DNA of 64,000 bases, taken from NCBI GenBank assembly GCA_016718605.1, contig JADKCY010000002.1, positions 558,001 through 622,000 on the forward strand. Reading direction: 5' to 3'. The DNA comes from Lysobacterales bacterium. Its GTDB lineage: Bacteria > Pseudomonadota > Gammaproteobacteria > Xanthomonadales > Xanthomonadaceae. The notes beneath the pieces are model-generated. The model ran no database searches. It had not been told where the DNA came from and saw only the letters and a program-made list of their open reading frames with translations. This document shows positions 18,051 through 26,143 of the stretch, piece after piece. Each line of letters begins with the position of its first letter. The first letter of the stretch is position 1. Position numbers and translations under genes: made by a program.

Positions 18051-18428
18051 ATGACCCACGCCAGCCTTCTATTGCTTGACGATGCCGACTTCGCGCCGGA
18101 GCACTACATGCCGCCTGTCGAGAAGATCCTCCATGGTCAACCCAGCCAGACCGTGTGGATGCACTACAGCGATCCGACCGGCCAGTTCCATGTCGGTGTG
18201 TGGCGCGGCGAAATCGGCAAGTGGCACATCCGCTATACCGAGGAAGAGTGGTGCGAGTTGCTGGCGGGCGAAAGTGTGGTCTGTGACCTCGATGGTCAGT
18301 GCACCCACTTGCGACCAGGCATGCGATTCGTCATCCCGCGCGGCTTCGTCGGCACATGGGAAGTGCTGCAGCCGACGACCAAGCGATTTGTGATCTACGA
18401 GCGCAGCGATGCGTCAGAAAAAGGCTGA
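18051..18428 (+). CDS. Cupin-domain protein (DUF861/EutQ-like)
   Basis: A 125-residue single-domain cupin. The visible beta-barrel core is QFHVGVWRGEIGKWHIRYTEEEWCELLAGESVVCDLDG, followed by LRPGMRFVIPRGFVGTWEVL, which matches the (S)-ureidoglycine aminohydrolase/EutQ-like DUF861 pattern (G-W-x-hydrophobic, then E-x-x-x-x-x-x-G). Classical cupin metal ligands are only partly present. It lies alone between mscL and the GntR gene, convergent with the latter. Function unknown. Confidence 0.7.
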   Translation: MTHASLLLLDDADFAPEHYMPPVEKILHGQPSQTVWMHYSDPTGQFHVGVWRGEIGKWHIRYTEEEWCELLAGESVVCDLDGQCTHLRPGMRFVIPRGFVGTWEVLQPTTKRFVIYERSDASEKG

Positions 18429-18448
18429 AGGCCGGCGCCTCGCTGCGG

Positions 18449-19201
18449 TCAATCGCTGTGTAACTCGGCCAGAAAATCGTAGGAATCGCCACGGTAGTAG
18501 GAGCGACTGAATTCGATGACGCGGCCGTCCGCATGGAATCCGCGGCGCTCTACCAATAATCCCGGACTGCCCATGGGTAGCCGCAGCAATTGCGCCTGCT
18601 CGGCATTGAAGCCAATGGCGCGCACGCGCTGCAGCGCGCGCTTCGGTCGTCCACCCAGTCGATCGAGCAACTCATACAGGGAGTCTTCCAGAAGGTCGGG
18701 TGACGGCAACACACTGGCCGGCACGGCGCTGCGCTCAATCGCGAGCGGCTCATCACCGGCATAGCGCAATCGCGTGATGCGACTGACCCCCGCGCCTGGC
18801 GAGAGATTCAGCGCCATGGCCTCAATGGGCGTGACCTCACCCAACTCACGCTCAAGAATGACCGCGCGCGGCCGCAGTCCGCGTGCACGTAGGTCGTCGG
18901 TGAAACTGGAGAGCTTTGAAATCGACTTCAACAGACGCTCGGCCACGAAGGTACCCGCGCCTTGACGCTGCACCAGCAACCCGTCCTCAACCAGACCGAC
19001 CAAGGCTCGGCGGACCGTGACACGCGAAAGCGCGAGTTGCTCGGCCAGTTCGCGCTCGCTAGGCAAACCGCTGCCGGGTGGCAGACGACCGCTATCGATC
19101 AACTGGCGCAGAGCCTCACGAAGGCGCTGATACGCCAGCGCACGCCCTGCGGTCGCACCCGCCACCGCAGATTGGTAGGCACCTCGGATGAGCTCAGACA
19201 T
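18449..19201 (-). CDS. GntR/HutC-family transcriptional regulator
   Basis: A 250-residue regulator. The N-terminal winged helix (about 20-90) has the GntR signature LPSERELAEQLALSRVTVRRAL and the wing VQRQGAGTFV. The C-terminal UTRA ligand domain (about 105-245) has the HutC hallmarks VTRLRYAGDEPLAIERSAVP and IEFSRSYYRGDSYDF. It is divergent from zwf-pgl-edd-eda with 133 bp between the ATGs. Two pairs of TGGTNTT direct repeats lie there, one near each gene, so it probably controls both itself and the Entner-Doudoroff operon. HutC-type ligands are often phosphorylated sugars or amino sugars; the effector here is not known. The ATG at 19201 fits the domain; the frame is open to 19276. Confidence 0.85.
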   Translation of the reverse strand: MSELIRGAYQSAVAGATAGRALAYQRLREALRQLIDSGRLPPGSGLPSERELAEQLALSRVTVRRALVGLVEDGLLVQRQGAGTFVAERLLKSISKLSSFTDDLRARGLRPRAVILERELGEVTPIEAMALNLSPGAGVSRITRLRYAGDEPLAIERSAVPASVLPSPDLLEDSLYELLDRLGGRPKRALQRVRAIGFNAEQAQLLRLPMGSPGLLVERRGFHADGRVIEFSRSYYRGDSYDFLAELHSD

Positions 19202-19205
19202 AACA

Positions 19206-19305
19206 AATACCATTACAAGACCATAACAGCATGCCGCGCTTGAAAAATCTGCGCAAGACAGTAAATTGTTTGACACAAAACGTCATTTGGTATTTTGCTG
19301 GTATT
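19206..19305. promoter_or_regulatory. Divergent operator/promoter region: two pairs of 11-bp-spaced TGGTNTT repeats
   Basis: On the plus strand TGGTATT occurs at 19288-19294 and 19299-19305. On the minus strand TGGTATT (19206-19212) and TGGTCTT (19217-19223) occur with the same 11-bp period, one helical turn. The plus pair overlaps the likely zwf promoter: TTGACA at 19270-19275 with a TATTTT -10 at 19291-19296 (15-bp spacer). The minus pair lies just upstream of the regulator ATG. Regulation by the adjacent GntR protein is inferred. Confidence 0.55.
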
Positions 19306-19334
19306 ACTTGCTGGCCGAACGAAGAGGAGTCTGC

Positions 19335-20798
19335 ATGACGCCGCAATTCGCACCCGTTGAACCTTTCGATCTGGTGATCTTCGGTGGCACAGGCGACTTG
19401 GCAATGCGCAAGTTGTTGCCTGCCCTGCTGCACCGCTTCAATGACGGCCAGATGCCGCCCGGAAGTCGGGTGATCGCCGTCGCGCGCGACCATGGCTTCA
19501 GCAGCGTGCAGTACCGCGAACGCGTTCAGCAGGCCTTGAGCGGCACGGGTGATCGCGCTGGCTTGGAGGGGTTTCTTCCGTTACTCGATTTCCACGCGCT
19601 GGATGTCACCAGCGCCGAAGGCTGGCAGAGCTTTGCGCAGGAAGTGCAGCGGGTTGGCGAACGCGTTCGTGTGTTCTATCTCGCCACAAGTCCGGACATC
19701 TTCGTACCGATCTGCGAGGGGCTGCACAGCCATGGTCTGGCAGCAGGCCAATCACGCGTCGTGATCGAAAAACCGATTGGACGTGATCTCGCCAGCGCCG
19801 CGCGTATCAACGATGCCGTCGGCCGCTTTTTCTCCGAGCAGCAGACCTATCGCATCGATCATTATCTGGGCAAGGAGACCGTACAGAACCTCACCGCGCT
19901 GCGTTTTGGCAATGCGCTTTTCGAGCCACTCTGGAATGCGGCACACATCGATCACGTGCAGATCACCGTGGCTGAAACGGTGGGTGTGGAATCGCGCGGG
20001 CCCTACTACGACAAATCCGGCGCACTGCGCGACATGGTGCAGAACCACCTGCTGCAGTTGCTCTGTCTGGTAGCGATGGAGCCACCCGCCGCGTTTTCCG
20101 CCGATGCCATCCGCGATGAAAAACTCAAGGTGCTACGCGCGCTAAAGCCCATCGATGCCAGCAACGCGGCGCAACTGACCGTGCGCGGCCAATACCGCGC
20201 CGGTGCTGCCAATGGCCAGAGCGCGCCGGGCTATGCCGAAGAACTCGGTCACACCTCCGACACCGAAACCTTCGTTGCCATCAAGGCCGAAGTCGCCAAT
20301 TGGCGTTGGGCCGATGTTCCGTTCTATCTGCGCACCGGCAAGCGCATGCCGGAACGCCTGTCGGAGATTGTCGTCACCTTCCGCAGCGTGCCGCATTCGA
20401 TCTTCGAACCCAGCGCAGGCCCACTGCAGTCGAACAAGCTGGTGCTGCGCCTGCAGCCGGACGAAGGGGTGAAGTTCTGGTTGATGAACAAGGTACCCGG
20501 TCCGGGCGGCATGCGTCTGCGGCATGTTGCGATGGACATGAGTTTTGCCGAAACCTTCAACGTGCGGCATGTCGATGCCTATGAACGACTGCTCGGCGAC
20601 GTCGTGCGCGGCAATCCGATGCTGTTCATGCGTCGCGACGAAGTGGAAGCCGGTTGGCGCTGGGCCGATCAGATTCTGGCTGCCTGGGCGGACAGTCATG
20701 AATCCCCCAAGCCCTACACCGCAGGTAGCTGGGGGCCGAGTGCAGCGGTCGCCTTGATCGAGCGCGATGGCCGCACCTGGAACGACGATGCCGGCTGA
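19335..20798 (+). CDS. zwf: Glucose-6-phosphate 1-dehydrogenase
   Basis: Oxidises glucose-6-phosphate to 6-phosphogluconolactone with reduction of NADP(+) or NAD(+); first enzyme of the pathway encoded here. The 487-residue protein has the nucleotide-binding FGGTGDLAMRKLLPAL at 16-31 and the active-site RIDHYLGKETVQN near 173-185. It also has RGPYYDKSGALRDMVQNHLLQLL and the C-terminal FLRTGKRMPERLSEI region. The ATG at 19335 follows GAGGAG; the frame extends upstream into the operator. Its stop overlaps pgl by 11 bp, so the genes are coupled. Confidence 0.97.
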   Translation: MTPQFAPVEPFDLVIFGGTGDLAMRKLLPALLHRFNDGQMPPGSRVIAVARDHGFSSVQYRERVQQALSGTGDRAGLEGFLPLLDFHALDVTSAEGWQSFAQEVQRVGERVRVFYLATSPDIFVPICEGLHSHGLAAGQSRVVIEKPIGRDLASAARINDAVGRFFSEQQTYRIDHYLGKETVQNLTALRFGNALFEPLWNAAHIDHVQITVAETVGVESRGPYYDKSGALRDMVQNHLLQLLCLVAMEPPAAFSADAIRDEKLKVLRALKPIDASNAAQLTVRGQYRAGAANGQSAPGYAEELGHTSDTETFVAIKAEVANWRWADVPFYLRTGKRMPERLSEIVVTFRSVPHSIFEPSAGPLQSNKLVLRLQPDEGVKFWLMNKVPGPGGMRLRHVAMDMSFAETFNVRHVDAYERLLGDVVRGNPMLFMRRDEVEAGWRWADQILAAWADSHESPKPYTAGSWGPSAAVALIERDGRTWNDDAG

Positions 20799-21483
20799 TC
20801 CGCGAACGACGATTTACGCCTCGCCAGCCGCTTTGGCACAGGCGCTGGCCGCGCAGATCAGCGCCGAACTGCAACAGGCGATTGCAGCGCGCGGCAAGGC
20901 GCTGCTGGTGATCTCGGGCGGCACCACGCCGCGTCGCCTGCTGGAAACTCTTTCGCAGGCGAGCCTGGATTGGCCAGCCGTCACTGTCACCCTGGCCGAT
21001 GAGCGCTGGGTGCCAGATTCCGATCCGCGCTCGAATGCCGCTCTGGCCGCGCAGACTTTGCTGCGCAACGCCGCGGTGGCAGCGCGCTTCCTGCCGATGT
21101 TCCGTGCCGACCTCGATATCACCGCCGCTGCCCGCGAATTCAGCAACGCGCTGTACACCTGCTGCCTGCCGATCGATGTCTTGTTGCTCGGCATGGGCAA
21201 TGATGGCCACACTGCGTCCTTGTTTCCGCAGGGCGATCTCTTGAGCCGTGCGATGGCACCGGACTGCAGCGACATTGCTCTGCCCATGCACGCGCCCGGC
21301 GCACCCGAACCGCGCATCACCCTGACCCTGCCAACACTCGCCAGCGCACGCCACACCCATCTGCACATCGAAGGCCAAGGCAAGCAACAGATGCTGCGCC
21401 ACGCCTTGGCGAGCCGCGATCTACCGATTGCCCGCGTGCTGGCCGCTGCCGGTGCGCGTGCCGACGTCCACACCTGCGACTGA
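20788..21483 (+). CDS. pgl: 6-phosphogluconolactonase
   Basis: Hydrolyses 6-phosphogluconolactone, the second step between Zwf and Edd. The 231-residue protein belongs to the DevB/SOL family: LVISGGTTPRRLLETL near 41, VTLADERWVPDSDPRSN near 68-85, and GMGNDGHTASLFP near 140, followed by ITLTLPTLASARH. The ATG at 20788 overlaps the end of zwf by 11 bp, supporting coupled translation; an earlier in-frame codon at 20767 is less likely. An 18-bp gap separates it from edd. Confidence 0.95.
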   Translation: MPADPRTTIYASPAALAQALAAQISAELQQAIAARGKALLVISGGTTPRRLLETLSQASLDWPAVTVTLADERWVPDSDPRSNAALAAQTLLRNAAVAARFLPMFRADLDITAAAREFSNALYTCCLPIDVLLLGMGNDGHTASLFPQGDLLSRAMAPDCSDIALPMHAPGAPEPRITLTLPTLASARHTHLHIEGQGKQQMLRHALASRDLPIARVLAAAGARADVHTCD

Positions 21484-21501
21484 GCCCACGAGGGAAGCCC
21501 C

Positions 21502-23319
21502 ATGTCCATCCCCTTGCATCCCGTCCTCGCCGAAGTTACCGATCGCCTGCGTCAACGCAGCGCGGTCGGTCGCACGGCCTATCTGACCCGCATCACGGCG
21601 GCACGTGCCGAAGGGACCCAGCGCCGTGCGCTGTCCTGCGGCAATCTGGCGCACGGCTTCGCCGCCTGCAATGACATTGACAAACAACATCTGCGCGGCC
21701 TGCGCACGCCCAATATCGGCATCGTCAGCGCCTACAACGACATGCTCTCGGCGCATCAACCGTATGAGCAATATCCCGCACAAATCCGCGCCACCGCGCG
21801 ACGTCTGGGTGCGACTGCGCAAGTCGCGGGTGGCGTGCCAGCGATGTGCGATGGCGTGACACAAGGTCAGGCGGGCATGGAGTTGTCGCTGTTTTCGCGC
21901 GACCTGATCGCCATGGGTACCGCCGTCGCGCTATCGCATGACATGTTCGACGCCGTGATCTGTCTGGGCATCTGCGACAAGATCGTGCCCGGTTTGTTGA
22001 TCGGTGCGCTGTCGTTTGGTCATCTGCCGACCGTGTTCATTCCCGCCGGGCCAATGCCCAGCGGCCTGCCGAACGAACAGAAGTCCGCCGTCCGGCAACA
22101 CTATGCCGAGGGCAAAGCCAGCCGTGACGAGCTACTCGACGCCGAAGCCGCCTCGTATCACAGCCCCGGCACCTGCACCTTCTACGGCACCGCCAATTCC
22201 AACCAGATGCTGATGGAAATCATGGGCCTGCATCTGCCCGGCGCGAGTTTCGTCAATCCGGGCACCGCCCTGCGCAGCGAACTGACGGATGTCGCCACCG
22301 AGCGCGTGCTGCAACTCACCTCATCGAACGGCCACTATCGCCCTCTGGCCCACATCCTCGACGAACGCAGTTTCATCAACGCGGTGGTCGGTCTGCATGC
22401 GACGGGCGGCTCGACCAATCACCTGCTGCATCTGGTAGCGATGGCGCGCGCGGCGGGCATTGAACTACGTTGGGAAGATTTCGACGCGCTCTCTGCCGTT
22501 GTGCCACTGCTGGCGCGCGTGTATCCAAATGGCAAGGCCGACGTGAACCACTTCCAGCAGGCCGGTGGCATGGGATTTCTGATCAGCGAATTGGGCGCGG
22601 CGGGATTGCTGCATCTCGACGCACGTACGGTCTGGGGCGATTCGTTGGCTGACTACGTGCACGTCCCGACCCTGCAGGACGGCAACCTGACGTGGTCGCC
22701 GGTTGCCGCGCACAGCGCCGATCCCGAGGTGCTGCGACCCGTCACCCACCCCTTCCGCACCGATGGCGGTTTGCGTTTGCTGCTAGGCGAACTCGGCCAA
22801 GCTGTCATCAAGGTCTCGGCGGTACCGGAAGATCGCTTCTGCATCGAAGCCCCGGTACGCGTCTTCCATGAACAGGACGCGGTCAAACGCGCCTTCGAGC
22901 GCGGCGAATTCAGCGAGGACGTCATCGTGGTGGTGCGTTTTCAAGGACCGGCCGCCAACGGCATGCCCGAACTGCACAAACTCACCCCCGCGCTGAGCGT
23001 GCTGCAGAAGCGCGGTCTGCGTGTCGCCCTGCTTACCGATGGCCGCATGTCGGGTGCCTCGGGACAAGTGCCGGCTGCGATCCACATCACCCCGGAAGCC
23101 GCCAACGGCGGATCGATTGCCCGTCTGCGCGATGGCGACATCGTGCGTCTGGATACCGCCAACGGAGCGCTGCACGTCCTCGTCAACGCGCAGGAATGGG
23201 CCAATCGCGAGCCCGCCACACAAGATCTGAGCGCCGCGCATGTCGGCCTCGGTCGTGAACTGTTCTCCGTGTTCCGGCAACGCGTCGGCAGCGCCGACCT
23301 TGGCGCCAGCATTTTCTGA
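21502..23319 (+). CDS. edd: 6-phosphogluconate dehydratase
   Basis: Iron-sulfur dehydratase converting 6-phosphogluconate to KDPG, the first Entner-Doudoroff-specific step. The 605 residues match the usual length (E. coli 603). Cluster cysteines are seen in AMCDGVTQG near 115, [10 protein letters not shown] near 155 and [14 protein letters not shown] near 223, and the C-terminal half has [27 protein letters not shown] site precedes the ATG. It is placed between pgl and eda without a glucokinase gene, which related bacteria often have in this cluster. Confidence 0.97.
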   Translation: MSIPLHPVLAEVTDRLRQRSAVGRTAYLTRITAARAEGTQRRALSCGNLAHGFAACNDIDKQHLRGLRTPNIGIVSAYNDMLSAHQPYEQYPAQIRATARRLGATAQVAGGVPAMCDGVTQGQAGMELSLFSRDLIAMGTAVALSHDMFDAVICLGICDKIVPGLLIGALSFGHLPTVFIPAGPMPSGLPNEQKSAVRQHYAEGKASRDELLDAEAASYHSPGTCTFYGTANSNQMLMEIMGLHLPGASFVNPGTALRSELTDVATERVLQLTSSNGHYRPLAHILDERSFINAVVGLHATGGSTNHLLHLVAMARAAGIELRWEDFDALSAVVPLLARVYPNGKADVNHFQQAGGMGFLISELGAAGLLHLDARTVWGDSLADYVHVPTLQDGNLTWSPVAAHSADPEVLRPVTHPFRTDGGLRLLLGELGQAVIKVSAVPEDRFCIEAPVRVFHEQDAVKRAFERGEFSEDVIVVVRFQGPAANGMPELHKLTPALSVLQKRGLRVALLTDGRMSGASGQVPAAIHITPEAANGGSIARLRDGDIVRLDTANGALHVLVNAQEWANREPATQDLSAAHVGLGRELFSVFRQRVGSADLGASIF

Positions 23320-23329
23320 GGATTCGACC

Positions 23330-23971
23330 ATGCCCAACGATCAGCAACTCGCCACGCTGCAACACATTGCCGGACTCGCCCCCGTCATTCCTGTTGTCGT
23401 CGTCGATCAGGTCGCGCACGCGGTCGGGCTGGCCCGCGCCTTGGTCGCGGGCGGTATTCCCGCCATCGAAATCACCCTGCGCACCGCCGCTGCCCTGGAC
23501 GCCATCCGCGCCGTCGCCGCCGAAGTGGAAGGCGCGGTGGTCGGCGTCGGCACGGTGCTGACGCCGGCGCAGCTCGATGCCGCCTGGAAAGCCGGTGCAC
23601 GCTTCGCCGTTTCGCCCGGCAGCAGCCCGCGCCTGCTCGCCGCCGCACGCGACCACGAACTGCCTTGGCTGCCTGGCGCCGCTACCGCCAGCGAATGCAT
23701 GCATCTTTTGGAGGAAGGCTATCGTCTGCTGAAGTTCTTCCCCGCCGAAGCCGCTGGCGGCGTCGCGGCCCTCAAAGGCATCGGCGGCCCACTGCCGCAA
23801 CTCGGCTTCGTCGCCACCGGCGGCATCGGCCCCGACAACGCCGCCAGCTACCTGAAACTCCCCAACCTGCGCGCCGTTGGCGGCTCCTGGCTCACCCCGG
23901 CGGACGCCGTGCAGAGCGGTGATTGGGCGCGGATCGAGGCATTGGCGAGGGCGGCGAAGGGTTTGCGCTAA
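23330..23971 (+). CDS. eda: KDPG aldolase (2-dehydro-3-deoxyphosphogluconate aldolase)
   Basis: Cleaves KDPG to pyruvate and glyceraldehyde-3-phosphate. The 213-residue class I aldolase shows [10 protein letters not shown] (Glu of the active site near 46), [24 protein letters not shown], and the Schiff-base lysine in [14 protein letters not shown] near 133, with the phosphate site [11 protein letters not shown]. It begins 10 bp after edd. It is last in the operon and convergent with pyrF, leaving only 6 bp between stops and no hairpin. Confidence 0.97.
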   Translation: MPNDQQLATLQHIAGLAPVIPVVVVDQVAHAVGLARALVAGGIPAIEITLRTAAALDAIRAVAAEVEGAVVGVGTVLTPAQLDAAWKAGARFAVSPGSSPRLLAAARDHELPWLPGAATASECMHLLEEGYRLLKFFPAEAAGGVAALKGIGGPLPQLGFVATGGIGPDNAASYLKLPNLRAVGGSWLTPADAVQSGDWARIEALARAAKGLR

Positions 23972-23977
23972 CGCGCC

Positions 23978-24679
23978 TCACTTCCCGACCACCGCCGCGA
24001 TCTGCGCCTGTATCCGTTCCGCTTCTGTGCGCGGGTCTGGGGCTTGGCGGATGGGGCGACCGACGACGATGTAGTGGGCGCCGTTGGTGAAGGCGGTGGG
24101 GACGTCGACGGTGCGTTTCTGGTCGTCGCCCGCTGGTCCGGCCGGGCGGATGCCGGGGCAGACGATGAGGAAGTCGTCGGCGGTGGCGGCGCGGATCAGG
24201 GCGGCTTCCTGACCGGAGGCGATCACGCCATCGCAGCCGCTGTCGCGGGCCGCTTGGGCGCGTTGCACGACCTGTTCGGCGGGGCTGCGCTGGATGCCTT
24301 GATCGCGCAGGTCTTCGGCGTCCATGGAGGTCAGCACAGTGACGGCGAGCAAGCGGATCTTGCCCTTGTTCTCGGCGGCGGCCTGCATCATGGCGCGCTG
24401 CTGGCCGTGGATGGTGCAGAAGTCGACCGGGTAGCGGCTCAGGCCCTTGATCGTGTGGCCGACGGTGGCGGGCACGTCGTGAAACTTGAGGTCGACGAAG
24501 ATGCGCTTGCCTGCGGCGGCCAGTTCGTCGAGTACGCGGAAGTAATCGCCCGAGGTCAGCAGTTCCATGCCGATCTTGTAAAACTGCACGGCCTCGCCGA
24601 GCCGCCCAATCCATTGCCTTGCTTCATCCGCTGTGGGCACGTCCAGCGCGAAGATCAAGCGCTCGCGCAATTCAGTCAT
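23978..24679 (-). CDS. pyrF: Orotidine 5'-phosphate decarboxylase
   Basis: Last step of de novo UMP synthesis. The 233-residue TIM-barrel protein shows [22 protein letters not shown] near 34, the catalytic tetrad region [13 protein letters not shown] near 59-71 (D-x-K-x-x-D), [40 protein letters not shown] and [11 protein letters not shown]. The ATG at 24679 overlaps the end of the phosphatase gene by 8 bp. Confidence 0.96.
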   Translation of the reverse strand: MTELRERLIFALDVPTADEARQWIGRLGEAVQFYKIGMELLTSGDYFRVLDELAAAGKRIFVDLKFHDVPATVGHTIKGLSRYPVDFCTIHGQQRAMMQAAAENKGKIRLLAVTVLTSMDAEDLRDQGIQRSPAEQVVQRAQAARDSGCDGVIASGQEAALIRAATADDFLIVCPGIRPAGPAGDDQKRTVDVPTAFTNGAHYIVVGRPIRQAPDPRTEAERIQAQIAAVVGK

Positions 24680-25538
24680 AGCGCAGCGCCTCGCGCTTGC
24701 AGGCGGTGCTGGGTTGCTCGGCACAGGCTTTCAGGATGGCGCTTTCCCACGAGCCGTACGAAGGATTGGGCAACATGATCCAGCGGCTACCCCACCAATC
24801 GGCATACGGCGCAATCAGGTTTTCGCGTGCGGCGACATCGCTGCCCACACCATCGAGGAAATCGCCAAGGTTGTCGCCCAGCAAGAGAACGACGCGATGA
24901 TCTTTCGCCACGAAGCGCCGCCGTTCGCCTTTCTCCTTGCCGGGCGCACGCGGGTCACCCCGCAGCAGCAGGTTGCGGTTGTCGTCGGCCAGCGGAAAGC
25001 CCAGTGCGCGCAGGTTGTCGGCGGTGGCCTGGTATTCGCTGGCGTGGTCGCGATTGGTGACGTAGTAGATGGTGACGCCGCGACTGGCGGCGTACTGCGC
25101 GAAGGCCACGGCACCGGGAATGCCGCGTGCCTTGCGCTCGTTCGACCAGGCCGCCCAGGTGGCCGGATCGAAATCGCCGCCGTCACGGATGCGACGGGCC
25201 TGAAACGGTGAGTTGTCGATCAGGGTTTCGTCGGCGTCGGTGATGATCGCGGGCGGCAGTGATTCGAAGCCCTGAGTCTGCTCGGGCAGGGGCAAGGCAT
25301 TAATCGATGCATCTGCCAAAGCGATGTCCAACCGAGCCTTGGCCTGCGCAAATCCACCGAGTGCAGCGGCCTGATACTCGGCAGCGGTCTGCATCCATAG
25401 CGTGGCATTGAGATTGTCGTGCGCGCCAGTCGCGGCAGTGGACGACAGGTCTGGCGGCGGTGGCACAGCGGTGGGCGTGCCGGCACAGGCCGACAGCAGC
25501 AGGGCAAAACTCAGCAGCACGGGGCGGAAAACAGTCAT
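24672..25538 (-). CDS. Acid phosphatase lipoprotein, e(P4) / class C family
   Basis: A 288-residue lipoprotein. The signal peptide ends in a lipobox (LLLSAC) near residue 19, so the mature protein is lipid-anchored. The HAD phosphatase motif [10 protein letters not shown] near 100 has the DxDxT nucleophile, and the last motif [11 protein letters not shown] near 220 gives the acidic Mg ligands. This is the family of Haemophilus lipoprotein e(P4), which removes 5'-phosphates from nucleotides such as NMN at the outer membrane. It overlaps pyrF and is divergent from gdx. Nucleotide scavenging is the likely role. Confidence 0.88.
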   Translation of the reverse strand: MTVFRPVLLSFALLLSACAGTPTAVPPPPDLSSTAATGAHDNLNATLWMQTAAEYQAAALGGFAQAKARLDIALADASINALPLPEQTQGFESLPPAIITDADETLIDNSPFQARRIRDGGDFDPATWAAWSNERKARGIPGAVAFAQYAASRGVTIYYVTNRDHASEYQATADNLRALGFPLADDNRNLLLRGDPRAPGKEKGERRRFVAKDHRVVLLLGDNLGDFLDGVGSDVAARENLIAPYADWWGSRWIMLPNPSYGSWESAILKACAEQPSTACKREALRYD

Positions 25539-25631
25539 GGCGACATCCGGCAAACAGGTGCGAGGATGGTAGCAGGCCGATGTGTCCGCACCGTGCCAAG
25601 TCCCCGTCCTGGCCACTTCGTGAGTACCCGC

Positions 25632-25976
25632 ATGCTCAATCTCACCACTCCCTTCGCCGCTTGGAGCGCAGTCATCGCGTCCGGTCTGCTGGAAATCGTG
25701 TTCGCCATTGCCATGAAATACTCCGAAGGCTTCACACGCCTGTGGCCAAGCCTGTTATCGGTTGCGACCGGCTTGATGAGTGTGTGGCTGATTGGCTTGA
25801 GCATGAAGCTGCTGCCGGTCGGCACCGCCTATGCCGTGTGGTCGGGCATTGGGGCAGTCGGAGCGACGGCCATTGGCATTCTCTGGCTGCACGAACCCGC
25901 CAACGCGATGCGGCTGATTTGCGTGGGTGCGATCATCTGCGGCATCGTGGGATTGCAACTGCAGGAGCTGGGATGA
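25632..25976 (+). CDS. gdx: SMR-family guanidinium exporter (SugE/Gdx)
   Basis: A 114-residue protein with four TM helices, the size of a small multidrug resistance dimer subunit. The membrane glutamate sits in SGLLEIVFAIAMKYSEGF near 16-30. The stretch KLLPVGTAYAVWSGIGAVGA near 60-79 is very close to E. coli SugE (KSLPVGTAYAVWTGIGAVGA), which exports guanidinium with proton exchange, in contrast to QacE/EmrE drug pumps. No guanidine riboswitch could be recognised in the 93 bp upstream. The ATG at 25632 is chosen; the longer frame adds 71 unrelated residues. Confidence 0.92.
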   Translation: MLNLTTPFAAWSAVIASGLLEIVFAIAMKYSEGFTRLWPSLLSVATGLMSVWLIGLSMKLLPVGTAYAVWSGIGAVGATAIGILWLHEPANAMRLICVGAIICGIVGLQLQELG

Positions 25977-26143
25977 ATCGAGGCTGTCTCGACCTCTCGA
26001 AAACCGGCACACGACCAACGGCACAGGCTATTGCATCCTACCGAGAGGCATTCTTCTGTACGACGGGAACTCGCGGTGCACACTGCGCTCCCAGTGACGC
26101 TCTGCGGCGCGGATCGTCCGCTGCCAACTTCCGAGGACTTCCC

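Noticed and set aside
24044..24778. Open frame of 244 codons, Gly/Asp-rich, on the plus strand
   Set aside because: Antisense to pyrF, which has the full catalytic motif.
25539..25631. Guanidine riboswitch before gdx
   Set aside because: No ykkC-type consensus or paired ACGR-loop hairpins found in the 93-bp gap.
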